64,000 bases of DNA from Mesaphorura yosii (lineage: Eukaryota > Arthropoda > Collembola > Poduromorpha > Tullbergiidae), in the NCBI GenBank assembly GCA_009869945.1, contig WIXG01000230.1, forward strand, positions 1 to 64,000, in the 5' to 3' direction. Positions 46,222-56,966 of this stretch are shown here, piece by piece. A program made the position numbers and the translations under genes. The stretch's first letter is position 1. Every line of letters starts with the position of its first letter. Below the pieces are notes generated by a model. The model made no database searches. It saw only the letters and a program-made list of their open reading frames with translations, and had not been told where the DNA came from.

Positions 46222-49200
46222 ATGTCGGACTTGAGGCTTGAGGACTCGGGATCTGAAGCAAAATCGGAGGATGCCCAGTACTTCATGTGCTTTCCATTGA
46301 CGGTGCAAGTGAACACGCTGATGGGAACTAGTTTTCTCTTGGGTGTTTTTCCCGTTGACACAGTACGCGTTGTCAAGCAGAGAATCGGAGTCCAGGAGTG
46401 TAAGGGTCGTTCGTGCTGGCAGGCACTGTATTGACTTCACTCGAGTTATAGGTGTAATTTCTATATATTGTGATCCGCCGGTAGCTTTGAATCCAGCTCA
46501 TCAGCATTTGCTGCTGGGACCCAGAGAACTAGGCGACCACGAAGTAGTAGAGGATATCGGACTCGGACTCGGACACGGCACACAATTGACTCTGATCATG
46601 ACGCTTCGTGGTGGACCAACCCCAGTTGCACAGCGCCAAAGGTATTTGAAACTCAAGCGCTTCAGCCTTTCAGCCGACTACAAATATAATATCTTGCAGA
46701 GACAGTTTGTTAGCGGCGGTACAAAATAGAGCAAGCGTCAGACCCGTTCAAGTTGTTCGATATGCTGCCGAAGGGGCGCAACTCGGTGCAGGTGAAGATA
46801 ACACGACGGCCGAATTCCTAGAAATCGTGCTCGTGAAATGCGACGGCTCAGTGCACGTTTACTACATGCCAAAACCGGCGAATCCGGCCACGCGTAGTGC
46901 GAGCATTGAAAGTGTCGGCGATGGGCCCAACGCAGATTCATGGGCCGAAGCGTACTACTCGGAATCAGACGAAGAGGATTCGTGCTCGGAGGAGGCGAAT
47001 ACAACAGCACGAGCCGAGCTGACGCAGCAAGTGGCCGTCGAAAATTGTAAAACGCGTTCTCGAATGGTTGCCCTCCAACGCAAAATGGCAAAAAAGAGAC
47101 AAAAGGTCTGTTTTCAAGGCCCAAACAGTTTTCATTCACTCGTTCATTCGACCATTGAAGTTATTATGTTTGGTTCAGAGGCGGAAGTGCCTTATGAAGC
47201 AGACTCAAGCTTCTCTGACCACGGCAAGGCGTAAAATCCCTTCGCCTCGAGTCAAACCCTACTCACGGGAACCATTTCATGAACGCGCCCATCAATACCC
47301 AAAAACGCTAGGTTACATGAAGGCGACAAAACGACTCGATCTCCTGAAAGCGGAAATGTATTTGCAATCTAAGCGACACAGAACGATTTTTGGATGGTCG
47401 CCGTACACAGTCACACAGTTGAATGATTATGTGACAGCCAAACTCCACGTCCTCACTGAAGACGATGGGTACGCGAGATCCAGCGCCCTGTCTCCGACCC
47501 GGACTCCACTCACACCCACCGTACTCCTTAAAGACCCGTGCACGTCGTCTTCTTCTGAGCTGGGAGAAACAGAAAGCAATCGGTCGAAGGTGCAGACAGC
47601 AAGAAATGAAGGACCGGACTCCATCAGGAAAAATACTAGCGCCAAAACAAGTAAACTGGCCACAAGATACACGACGGCCGTCAAAACCGTTCGAGGGTCA
47701 GGGCAGAACACATCACGCCCGATGAAGGCCTTGCCACGAAGGGGCACTGGCAAGGCGTCGAATGCAAGGCCGACAACTTGTTTCAGTCCTCCATTTAATG
47801 AAGTCCCCCAATTCAACTCTGGGCACGACAATTATGGTTTCGATGATACGGTCGAGACTCCACGACGTGTGAAGGAGAAGAGCATGTCATACCGTCTGAA
47901 TCCGCAGAAGTACAGCAGTGCATTTGATCTTGATCCAAGTCCAGCAGAGTCCGACACTGACGCTGAACTTCTGAAGTCGCTTTCAGAAGCGTCCAACCGC
48001 GCAGGAGTGAAATCAGCGAGGCTCAAGTACAAGACTGCCCCGTCGACAGGTGAGCAAATATTTTGTTGTCTGGGCACTCGGAGAGGATTGTCGCTACCGC
48101 CAACATGAAACGGAGGCTTGCTTGTAATTGTGGGCTATGCAGGGTCGGCTGGAGCTCGGTCGCTGATCACTGTGTATTGCTGTTGAGTAGTTTTCTTTTA
48201 GTAATCTGACCGGCGTGTGCATTGCCGTGAGGAGACTCGCGGTTTCAAATTGCTGCATGATGAGGGTTTTCATTTGAACGTCTAAATTTCCACGCTATGG
48301 ATTGGAGTTGACTTGAAGACCAAAATCTATAGCATCCAGCTAGAAGTTTAGACATGTTGTGTACTAAAACTAAAGTGCTTGCATTTGCCCATTTGTATCG
48401 TTGTTCGAAATACAGAATAGTGAACTCATTTCAGTGCTTAGTACTTCGTTAGTGAGTGACTACAGAGCTCCTCAAGTGATCCTCAAGACCTCAGCTTGGA
48501 TAAAAATTAACTATGGGAAAGGAAGATGGTGAGAAAAAGAAAGATGGCCAAAAATCTCCCGCGCCAGCTGATCAGCCGCCTACTAAGCTTTTCAAATCTG
48601 ACACTCAGCTTACACCTGTCCCTCGACCTGTTGAACCTGCTTCTGAATCCCGTGTTGCTACGAGTTGCCCAGCCTTGATTAATACTGCCTCTCTAATTGC
48701 TTCAAGTAGTTCTGCCACTGTCTATTCATTTCTATTCCGAAAACTATAAGCATTGCTCTATTGTGGGACTTCTGATTATTGTATGTGTGTCTTTCGAATT
48801 TCAGGCCCTGAATCTGGCGGTCCAGGGACGGGAGAACAGGAGCGAGCGATTGAATTAAAGGCAGATCCGGAACCGAACGAACCCAATATCAATCCTTCGA
48901 ATTGTGAACCAATTCCTGCACCGACTCCAAAAATTGGATGCACGACTGTGACTTTGAAAACTACTGGGCCAGCGTATCCTAAGCCTTCAACTTCTGACGC
49001 ACGCAAACCTAAATTTAAATCACAACCTGATGTGAAACCAAACACCGAAGGAAAGAATGCTGATGCCAAACGATGTGGAGAGTGTAAGAAGAGGCTGACA
49101 ATTGTTAACGCGTACGAATGCCGCTGCGGCCAGTTCTATTGCTCCAAGCATCGTTACGCCGAGGCGCACAACTGCTCGTACGATTACAAAGCGGAAGGAC

Positions 49201-49259
49201 GTCGACTGATTGAAAAGGCGAATCCCGTCGTCACTGCACCCAAGGTGCATCACATCTGA
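46222..49259 (+). CDS. ZFAND4: AN1-type zinc finger and ubiquitin-like domain protein (ZFAND4)
   Basis: Exons are 46222-46399, 46452-46641, 46700-47105, 47179-48049 and 48805-49259 (phases 1, 2, 0, 1), giving 699 residues; human ZFAND4 is about 727. An N-terminal ubiquitin-like domain spans about residues 20-115 (YFMCFPLTVQVNTLMGTSF, QHLLLGPRELGDHE and LTLIMTLRGGP). A long low-complexity middle follows, with Ser, Asp and Lys rich stretches. The C-terminal AN1 zinc finger has Cys at 639, 642, 654, 656, 661 and 672 with His 664 and 670, and the family ending YDYKAEGRR...ANPVVTAPK. The ubiquitin-like domain plus AN1 finger is diagnostic for ZFAND4 rather than the A20-type ZFAND5/6. It probably works in ubiquitin or proteasome-linked protein quality control. 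The donor after exon 3 (GTCTGT) is weak. Confidence 0.88.
48513..48705 (+). other. Possible alternative first exon of ZFAND4
   Basis: An open frame starting MGKEDGEKKKDGQKSP ends at a GTAGTT donor in phase 1, the same phase as the upstream long exon, so it can splice to 48805 and give a short AN1-only isoform of about 215 residues. It could instead be a separate gene or intronic chance. Confidence 0.35.
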
Positions 49260-49544
49260 GATTTGACCCATCCCATCGTGTTCGGAATTCAAATATCAAA
49301 TACTCAACTGAAGAGACTGAAGACAACTTATCACATTAAATGCGAAGAGAAGATAATGCAGCAATAAATTAAATTATTACTTAGCATGAAATAAAGGTAC
49401 ACAACATGATTTAACAAATGGAGACGCTTAATCTTTTTTGATTCTTTAATCCTTTAGCTATATTTCAGATTAGGACATGCGAGCAAAAAAGTCATAAAGT
49501 CAACAAAATTTAGTTCTAAGTCAGGGTCAGAGCTGGATTGAAGT

Positions 49545-51757
49545 CTAACGTTTAAAGAGGGCTATCAGTTCATAGTGTGGGGTTCCAGGAAATAAATCAA
49601 CAGGAACGATTTTCTTTAGCACGAATGGAGCGCCCTTGTATGCTTTCGACGCGGGTCGTCCGAGGTCCAGGAAGTTCTTCATCGCCGCGTTTGCATCACA
49701 AAAGGCAAATACAATCGTATTTATTTGCTCACACCTCCTCAGCGACTGAATTACTTTTAAATTTACTCCAGGTCGAGGCGGATCGACAACGGCCACAATC
49801 TTTGGGCATTTCACTTTAGTTATCAGTACGTCTACGATCTCTTCTGCCTTGCCTGTGAAAAAGGCGCATTTGTCGGCGAGATTGTTGGCAGCTGCATTAT
49901 ACTTCGCGTCGTGAATTGCATCGGGAATTATTTCAACTCCAAGAACCTGACCGCAACTCAATGCGAGACAGATCCCAATTGTTCCTGTGCCACAACATAC
50001 GTCCAGTAATGACGTGTCGTCATCGGTTTCAGCAAGTGATTGGATCATCTTATACATGTCCTCAGTCGCTCTGGAATTTACTTGGAAGAACGCTTCTGGT
50101 GAAATACGAAATCGTTGTCCCAGGAGTGTTTCTGTGATTCCACTCTCACCAAAGAGCAAGATAGGAGAATTCTTGGTTTTGCTTCCAGGTTTCTCCTGCT
50201 CTTTGAAATAAAACGATGTGATGGGTAAATCGGATTGCGACTGAAAATATGATGTAAGTTGTGTCTGAAGTAACTCCAGTTCGTCTTCTGTCATGTTCTA
50301 GTGAAACAATTGTGGCGTAAAATAATTATAACTGTGCAAGATCAAGATATTTGGTATTTGACACTGCTTACGCAATTAACTAGCACAATCATCATAAGTT
50401 GGCCATCAAGGGTAGTTCGAACTGTTAATTGTTTCCACGTGCCTTGTTTTGATATTTGATCGAATGGCTTGTGGTCAGATTGCCGAATGTAGTCTTGGAA
50501 TGATAAAGCCGCCTGCACCATTAGTTTGGGTAGGTGAAGCAAAGAATCGTCGATCGGACCAACTGCGGTAGAACCTTCACGATAGCCAGCAAGGCGGAAC
50601 CCTACAGTTTCTTCTTTCGTCTCAGGATTGTATCCTACGCCAGGGTAGGTATTTTCATTAAATGTTATTTATATCACTGCTCGATTCAGACTCAGATGAT
50701 CAACGTCAGCGCATCTCATACCTATTGTGAATTCACACTTATTTCTGTATTCAGAGGTGCAGACTGAGTGCACAATAGGTTCAACATGACACATCAGGTG
50801 TGTTTCAGGAATTCTGAGTCCAGGGAATGTTGGATTCACCTTACATAATTCTTTCGTGAGCTGTTTCACAAATTGATTGATTCCATTCATCTTTCGAGTA
50901 ATCTATCAAAAGAGCAAACCGAAGGTAACAATTAGCCTTAGATGGCTTTTAGATCCTTAGAGAGAATGAAAAATGAAATCGATGAAAGCTAGAGAGAAGT
51001 GTGGTAAGCCTGGAAAAGGTACAGACCTGCTCTTCATAAGGAACATCCCACCATGGAAGCACCACGTCTTTAACGCTCATCGTGACATCTTTTGTCTGTT
51101 CATCTCGGTCGGATTTGGAATGCTTGCTGTCAACTCTCGGTCTCGGTTTAATCTCTTCCGATTCATTACCATTAACTCCTGAACTTTCGGCTTCCGCCTT
51201 CCTTTTCCGTAACAAGGGGTCCTGAGCAGGTTTGGCGAACTAACCAAGGCGCAAGTCACGTAAGTCATTCAGCGTTAGCTTTTTCGTTCGCAAATTCTTT
51301 ACGGGAAGCTTACCACGGCTTCAAGTTTTTTCCCTTTCCATTCATACCCGTTTAACTTCATTAGTGCTCTGTTCCTTTCTTCTTCAGAGTCGAAGTTCAC
51401 AAATGTGAAATCACAGCCTTTCGACATCATCTTGATTTTACGAGCATTTAGATGCAGGCGGGTATTCAATAATTTCTTCAGCTCCTATAAGCACCAAAGC
51501 ACGTCGACTCTTTACTAAACTAACCTTTTCAGGGGACTACCTTCTTTGCAACTTACCACATATCCATAATATTTTGGCAAATTCTTCAGTTCAAGTTTGA
51601 AATTTTCGGTTGTAAACTCTTGCCGCTGATTGGTGTCTTCGTTAGCTGATTTACAAGCGTGTTCAGATTCTGGGGACTCCCGAGTCAGACCTTGCTGATC
51701 CGCAACTGGTGCCGGTGCCTTGGTGTCGGCAAAATTCGATCCGTCAGGCACGTCCAT
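49545..51757 (-). CDS. TRMT2A: tRNA (uracil-5-)-methyltransferase homologue A
   Basis: Exons in transcript order are 51757-51557, 51484-51314, 51239-51027, 50902-50722, 50634-50372 and 50297-49545, in frame, giving 593 residues (human 625). The chosen ATG (51757) is the first in the exon. An RRM-like N-terminal domain (FKLELKNLPKYYGY, then CDFTFVNFDSEEERNRAL) is followed by the TrmA-type catalytic region: YRNKCEFTIGYNP, FRISPEAFFQVNSRATEDMY, LLDVCCGTGTIG (SAM binding, CGTG about 444-447) and DPPRPG at 515-520. The family catalytic cysteine is C543, here in the context FAFCDANAA instead of the usual SCNP; Cys itself is kept. The enzyme makes m5U54 in cytosolic tRNA. The end PVDLFPGTPHYELI is also conserved. 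Confidence 0.93.
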
Positions 51758-52174
51758 CGTTGGCTTGTATGCCACAATCTACAAAGTCTAGGTTAATCCT
51801 TGCCTTAAATTAGATTTGTCCACCTGAACGGACGAACCTGTACTTCTTCCAAATTGCTCTAATTATGATTTTATGAGTCAGATTCGGTCAGCTCAGGCAG
51901 CAAAATCAAGCAGTTGATCTGTTGTTTTAGTTGATTCACTTGTTTCTCGCACGTGGAAATCTTGAATTCTCGTTCACCGCTTCCAACTGAGATGCGACTC
52001 TTGACTGCGTCCTTTGTTTTTAATTCGCCAGTTTACTCGTGGGCGCATGAGTGATAAATTCGTAAGAGACGCAAAACGTGATTAATTTATTGCAATTCAT
52101 CGTTTGCTATTGATTTGTGTTTATTGATGCTCTCATTTTGGTGTATGCCACACTGGAGTGCATCTAATTTACAT
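51758..52174. other. Intergenic between tandem minus-strand genes
   Basis: No gene. TTTATT at 52086-52091 is a plausible polyadenylation signal for the next minus-strand gene. Confidence 0.45.
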
Positions 52175-54267
52175 TTACCATCCCATCGCCATTCCATCAT
52201 GCCGTCCATCGCTTCCGGCGCACAGGACGCCAGTTTCTGGATCTCGGAAGATGATCTGCCCCACTCCGAAATTCGGTGTTCTATCCCTGCCCGTGATAAA
52301 GGTTGGTTCACGATGTCCCATCTCCGCCAACTTTTTCTGTATGCTGGCATCGATGCCATCCTCAAGATACAATTTCCCATGAGCAAACCCACCATCAATC
52401 AGAAATCGTGGTGCATCCAGTGCTTCTTGTGGATTCATCCCGAAATCAAACATATTCGAAAGCACTTGCACGTGGCCTTGAGGCTGCATGAATCCACCCA
52501 TCACGCCGAATGGACCCAACAACTTCCCGTTACGTAGCACCATGCCAGGAATTATTGTGTGGTATCTGGAATACCAAACACACGTGAAAGAATTGATCAG
52601 TCTTCCATCGCAGGCGCAGGTCGGACACAACTGCCGTCGTTCAACAGACTTACGGTCGCTTTCCAGGTGCCAAGCAGTTGACATGATTTCTGTCCAACGA
52701 AAAATTGTGCCCACGATTGTGAAGAGCAAAACCGGTGCCTTTCGGAACAATACCACAACCAAACTCCAAGTACACGGAATTTATGAAGCTGCACGCGTTG
52801 CCGGCGCCATCAACCACGCTAAAATACACGGTGTTGGAGGCATCTGCGGGATATCCATTTTGCTACCACAAAACATTCCTCTTCGATAAACCAGTCCAAC
52901 ATTGCAGTAAAATGATAATGATTTGTCAACTTACAACATCCTTCATCGCCTTTCCAGGCGTAATCATTTGTCTCCTCTCCTGAGCGTAAGTTTTTGACAA
53001 AAGTCCCACCTCCGGCACTTTGACCCCGGGGTAATTTGGATCTGCCACATAATGGCGTGTGTCCGCGAAGGCAAGCCTCAACGCTTCAATTAAGTAGTGC
53101 AGATGCTCTGCTGATCCGTATTCACATTTCGAGATATCAAATCCTTCGAGTATATTCAGTGCAACGAGGGCAGTGATGCCTTGACCATTTGGTGGCATTT
53201 CATACACATCGTAGCCGCGATAATTTGTGTGGATTGGGCCATCTTGTGTGTTGTAATGCTCCTTAAGATCTTCAGCTGTCATGTATCCGCCACCAGCCTC
53301 TGTCAATCCTTTCACAATGGACTCAGCAATCCAGCTCTCGTAGAATCCTGCCTTGCCGTGATTTGCCAAGGCCTTGAAGACTGACGCGAGGCCCGGATTT
53401 CGAAAGATGTCGCCAGCACTCGGAGCTCGCCCACCATCCAGAAGAAGCTCAGAACCATTTGGAGATGCGTCCAGTCTGTAGGCGTACTGCTGCCAAGAAT
53501 GTGCGGACACTTCACCTACAGGGAAGCCTTCCTGAGCCAGTGCAATACTTGGCTCCAGGATTTCGCCTAAGCTCAACCTCTTGCTACCGAATAATTCAAT
53601 GGCATCCACCCAACCAGCTGCCGCCCTGCGCGAAAGACATTTTGACCAGCTCTCCTTCTAGGTAGAAGATTTCTTAGCATACCCTGGAACTGTGACCCAG
53701 ATAGGAGAACTGGGTTGTGCCCGATTCTCTTCGCTAAACCCCAATCCTTCAATGACGTCCATGGTTAGCGCTTTTGGAGTTCGGCCCCTTCGGAATTACG
53801 AATTAACAAACCCAGCATGCAACCAATTGATTTCTTTTGAGTTAGCTAATAAAATTATGATTATTAAGTGCGTACGTCGCATTCAGTCCTTTCACACCTC
53901 CTGAATGGGCTTCGTAGAACATCACAAATGCATCTCCGCCTAGTCCTTTTAGAGACGAGTAAAATTTGCATTTTTCGTGTTTTCGCAGTTATGAAATACT
54001 GAAATGTACCAACCTGTGGCCATTGGCTGCACCAGATTTAAGGCGGCTGCAATTCCCACTGCCGCGTCAGCGGCGTTACCGCCAGCCCGAAGGATTCTGA
54101 GTCCAATTTCTGATGCCAGCGGCTATTAAGAGCAAATTGACACTTTTCACTACTTGTCCATTACCTTGTTTGGCAAGCTTATGATTTACCTGGCTTGTGG
54201 CGACCATTCCATTTCGTGCGTACACGGCAGACCGCCTCGAACTCCATTTTCCATCCATGCGTTCCAT
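52175..54267 (-). CDS. Gamma-glutamyltransferase-family protein (YwrD-like glutathione hydrolase)
   Basis: Exons in transcript order are 54267-54190, 54122-54014, 53945-53876, 53787-53683, 53625-52935, 52862-52654 and 52565-52175, giving 550 residues. The N-terminus [20 protein letters not shown], the stretch [20 protein letters not shown] and [12 protein letters not shown] are typical of the Ntn-hydrolase gamma-glutamyltranspeptidase fold. The autocleavage and catalytic Thr is T362 ([14 protein letters not shown]), giving a large subunit of about 361 and a small one of about 189 residues. The C-terminal [13 protein letters not shown] is also characteristic. There is no signal peptide or membrane anchor at the chosen start, unlike classic animal GGT, and the sequence resembles the YwrD-type subgroup. 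Likely hydrolysis of gamma-glutamyl bonds, possibly of glutathione. The six introns show long residence in an animal genome. Confidence 0.9.
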
Positions 54268-55140
54268 CGTTGAGCAAAATACTGAATGAATGAAAGCTGA
54301 AGATCCCTTGCAAACTTGAATTGCAAACCCAAAACACAGAATCGTAGATTTTATCTTTGCTTGTTTGCATGCATGCGAAGTATCTGTCATCGTCTCATCG
54401 TACGACTACGAACCCAAACCCAGATGACTTAATTCTCGCAGACATTAATATTTATCAATGCGAACCTCGACACAATTATATTATGATACGAGTCATTGAT
54501 ATATGCATTAACATGCTTGCTTTAGCTTTGTGGTTGGAGCCGGCGATATCGCAAGTTATCGACAACGAAGCAAAAACGCGAAACAGCAAAACAGACTACC
54601 CGAACACCTGATTTGCTCAAGCCAAGCCAACGCAGACGTCAGGTTGCAGGCTGGCAGTAATTGGACGAGGAATAAACCACAACAAAGCTTGCGATGTTTC
54701 GCATATTGCGAACTTAACTTGTAGTAAAGCTGACTTGCACTTGAACATGAATAACGGCACTTCTCGTTCTCGCTTCTCGCTTACGAACTTAAAGAAACGC
54801 ATTTTCTTTTTCGTTAATGTTGTGCCGCATCATCATCGCATTCATACACTGTATACGAATCTTAATCTTCTTGAGGTGTACAGTTGTTCTGATCTTCGAA
54901 GTACATCTTACAATACAAATTGTTCTGTAAGAAAGTAAGAACAGTTACTTAATACTGACAAACGGTACGTTAAGCCTGAACAAGTGAACTTGCAAACTAA
55001 ATTGTGAGTTCATTTCCTGATAGTCAACATTGCTCAGTTCAGTCTTAACCTGACTCTGGTGCAAATAGCAGCTGACCTCTGCGCAGACCGGGGCTCGATT
55101 GCTTCTAGACATTAGACGTACCGCATTCGAGTTGAACACA
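54268..55140. other. Intergenic, nothing recognised
   Basis: Promoters for the GGT-family gene (-) and reeler gene (+) must lie here; no clear signals seen. Confidence 0.45.
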
Positions 55141-55695
55141 ATGGGTCACAGATTTCTAGTCACCGTCGCTGTCGCCACGCTCGCGCTCCTCGCTACCATC
55201 AAAATCACCGTCGGATACCCTAGCGGAGCTCCGCCATCGCAATGTAAGACCCTGCTACCTTCACACGGCGCGGGTCCGCAACAGACAGCTTCACCGTACA
55301 TAATCACCTTGGACAAGACAAACGTCCAGCCAGGTGAAAAGGTGCATGTTACCCTGACCTCGCCGGCGGGTGATGTTCCATTCGCTGGGTTCATTTCCGT
55401 GGCACGTAAGTACAACATGTACGGCGGATACGGCGACACGAACGACGTCTTTGGAAGATTCTCCTTCCTGCCTCCGTCGGACGGAGGCCGCCCACCCGTG
55501 AAGGCCCTCGCGTGCTCCGACATCCCCAACAGCGGACTGACACACACAAGCGGCAGTCCCAAATCCAGCATAGAATTTGACTGGACTGCACCAAATGAGA
55601 ATGGAAACTACGTCATCGTGGCCACGTTCGTGAAGGACTTTGACACATTCTGGGCGAGGTTGCCGTCTGACAAGATTCGTGTGAAGAAGGCCTGA
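55141..55695 (+). CDS. Secreted reeler-domain protein (putative defense protein type)
   Basis: Single exon, 184 residues. The signal peptide covers about the first 26 residues (to ITVGYPSG). A reeler domain fills the rest: QCKTLLPSHGAGPQQ, YIITLDKTNVQPGEKVHVTL, FAGFISVAR, ACSDIPNSGLTHTSGS and IEFDWTAPNENGNYVIVATFV. Arthropod proteins of this type (for example Hdd11 and other putative defense proteins) are haemolymph proteins induced on infection; a direct activity is not established. An in-frame GTG and upstream codons extend the frame to 55099, but the ATG at 55141 begins the signal peptide. AATAAA at 55837-55842. The adjacent broken copy (56450-56966) is its paralogue. Confidence 0.92.
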   Translation: MGHRFLVTVAVATLALLATIKITVGYPSGAPPSQCKTLLPSHGAGPQQTASPYIITLDKTNVQPGEKVHVTLTSPAGDVPFAGFISVARKYNMYGGYGDTNDVFGRFSFLPPSDGGRPPVKALACSDIPNSGLTHTSGSPKSSIEFDWTAPNENGNYVIVATFVKDFDTFWARLPSDKIRVKKA

Positions 55696-56449
55696 CTAGA
55701 CAAGAAACAGAAGGAACTGTGATCTTTTGGCTTGTGGTTTTCTCTACTTTAGAATTAGTTCATAAGTTCATACTGTTTGGGGGGTTTAATGTTCGATGAT
55801 TTTATGCATTTCACATTTGTTAGAGAAAACTCATAAAATAAACTCGTCCACTACATACGTGAGACTAGGCTAATGTATTTCATTCAAAATTCCAACACTA
55901 GCACCAGTTAAATGGACGTCTAGACCTTACTTCACAAACCTCTATATTCAAGAGTTTTCAGTAAAGTTAGTGGCTTCCAGCAAGCAGGTCAAGTCCCAAT
56001 TGCTTGGGACAAATAATTCGCTGCCGCGATACGGCAGTTCGCCATTTAGTTCCGAATATTGACATTCATGATGACCGCGGATTCGGGGCATGCGTCTGCG
56101 AACGTCTTTAATTGCAATTCGAAGGCAGAAATTTCATCTCCCTGTACTTACACGTGGCGAATTCGTCAAAAGTCAATTTCAATATGCGGGAATATGAAGC
56201 AAATATTAAACCATCAAAATAAACTAACACACCGCCCATTGTTCGGGAGAGCACGTGTAGAAGGTCATTACGCCAAAAACAGCAAACAATATGGTCATTT
56301 AGCCGCGCTACTTAATAAAGTCTACAATCGGCTGGACCAGACTAGAGCATCTCTGAACTCGGTGATTACATTTATCTCAACTGCTCTGATCTTCAGTCAG
56401 TGTCAACGTTTTTCAATCTATTTGATGTTTCAAAGAATAAAGAAGCAAA

Positions 56450-56966
56450 ATGCACAGCAAAACTTTGATCCCTCAGATTGCATTCTCGCTCGTACTTCTT
56501 GTGTCTATCATCAAGATTTCGCGTTTGGAGCACCAGCAATGAAATGCGAGAGTATGGTCTCTGGCCATGGCATGCAGCCCCAGCAAAGTGCGCCTCCATT
56601 CATTGTAAGTGTCGACAAAACCAACGCCAAGCCTGGAGAGAAGGTGCACGTTAACATCACTTCCAAATCTGGTCACCTTTTTTTCTGGGTTCCTTGCTGT
56701 GGCACATCTACATGGGAGCGGCAGACGCAACGGGCTTGGAGAGTTCTGCATCTCCACCTCCTCGGCTAACAAACCAGCGCGGGTGAGACGTTGTCATCCT
56801 TTGATGTCCCGAACACTGGGGTCACCCACACAAGCGCGGAGAGAAAGTCTACCGTGGAATTCGACTGAACGAGGAAGGGAGCTATCAGATCAGGGCTACT
56901 GTGGTCCAGCAATTCGATATATTCTGGGTCAAGCTGCGCTCACCAAAGATTCATGTAAAAGTCTAA
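56450..56966 (+). pseudogene. Decayed reeler-domain paralogue
   Basis: Pieces matching the intact reeler gene upstream appear in order but in different frames. A signal peptide starting MHSKTLIPQIAFSLVLLVSI at 56450 runs to a stop at about 56540. The N-terminal half (MKCESMVSGHGMQPQQ and FIVSVDKTNAKPGEKVHVNI) lies in the next frame. A GFLAVA fragment sits in another. DVPNTGVTHTSAERKS ends at a stop, and the C-terminal NEEGSYQIRATVVQQFDIFW runs to the stop at 56964. At least four frame changes are needed and a tract matching the middle is eroded. A tandem duplicate that has lost function. Confidence 0.8.

Noticed and set aside
45985..46440. 151-codon minus-strand frame overlapping the first ZFAND4 exon
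   Set aside because: It is the antisense shadow of the ubiquitin-like domain exon.
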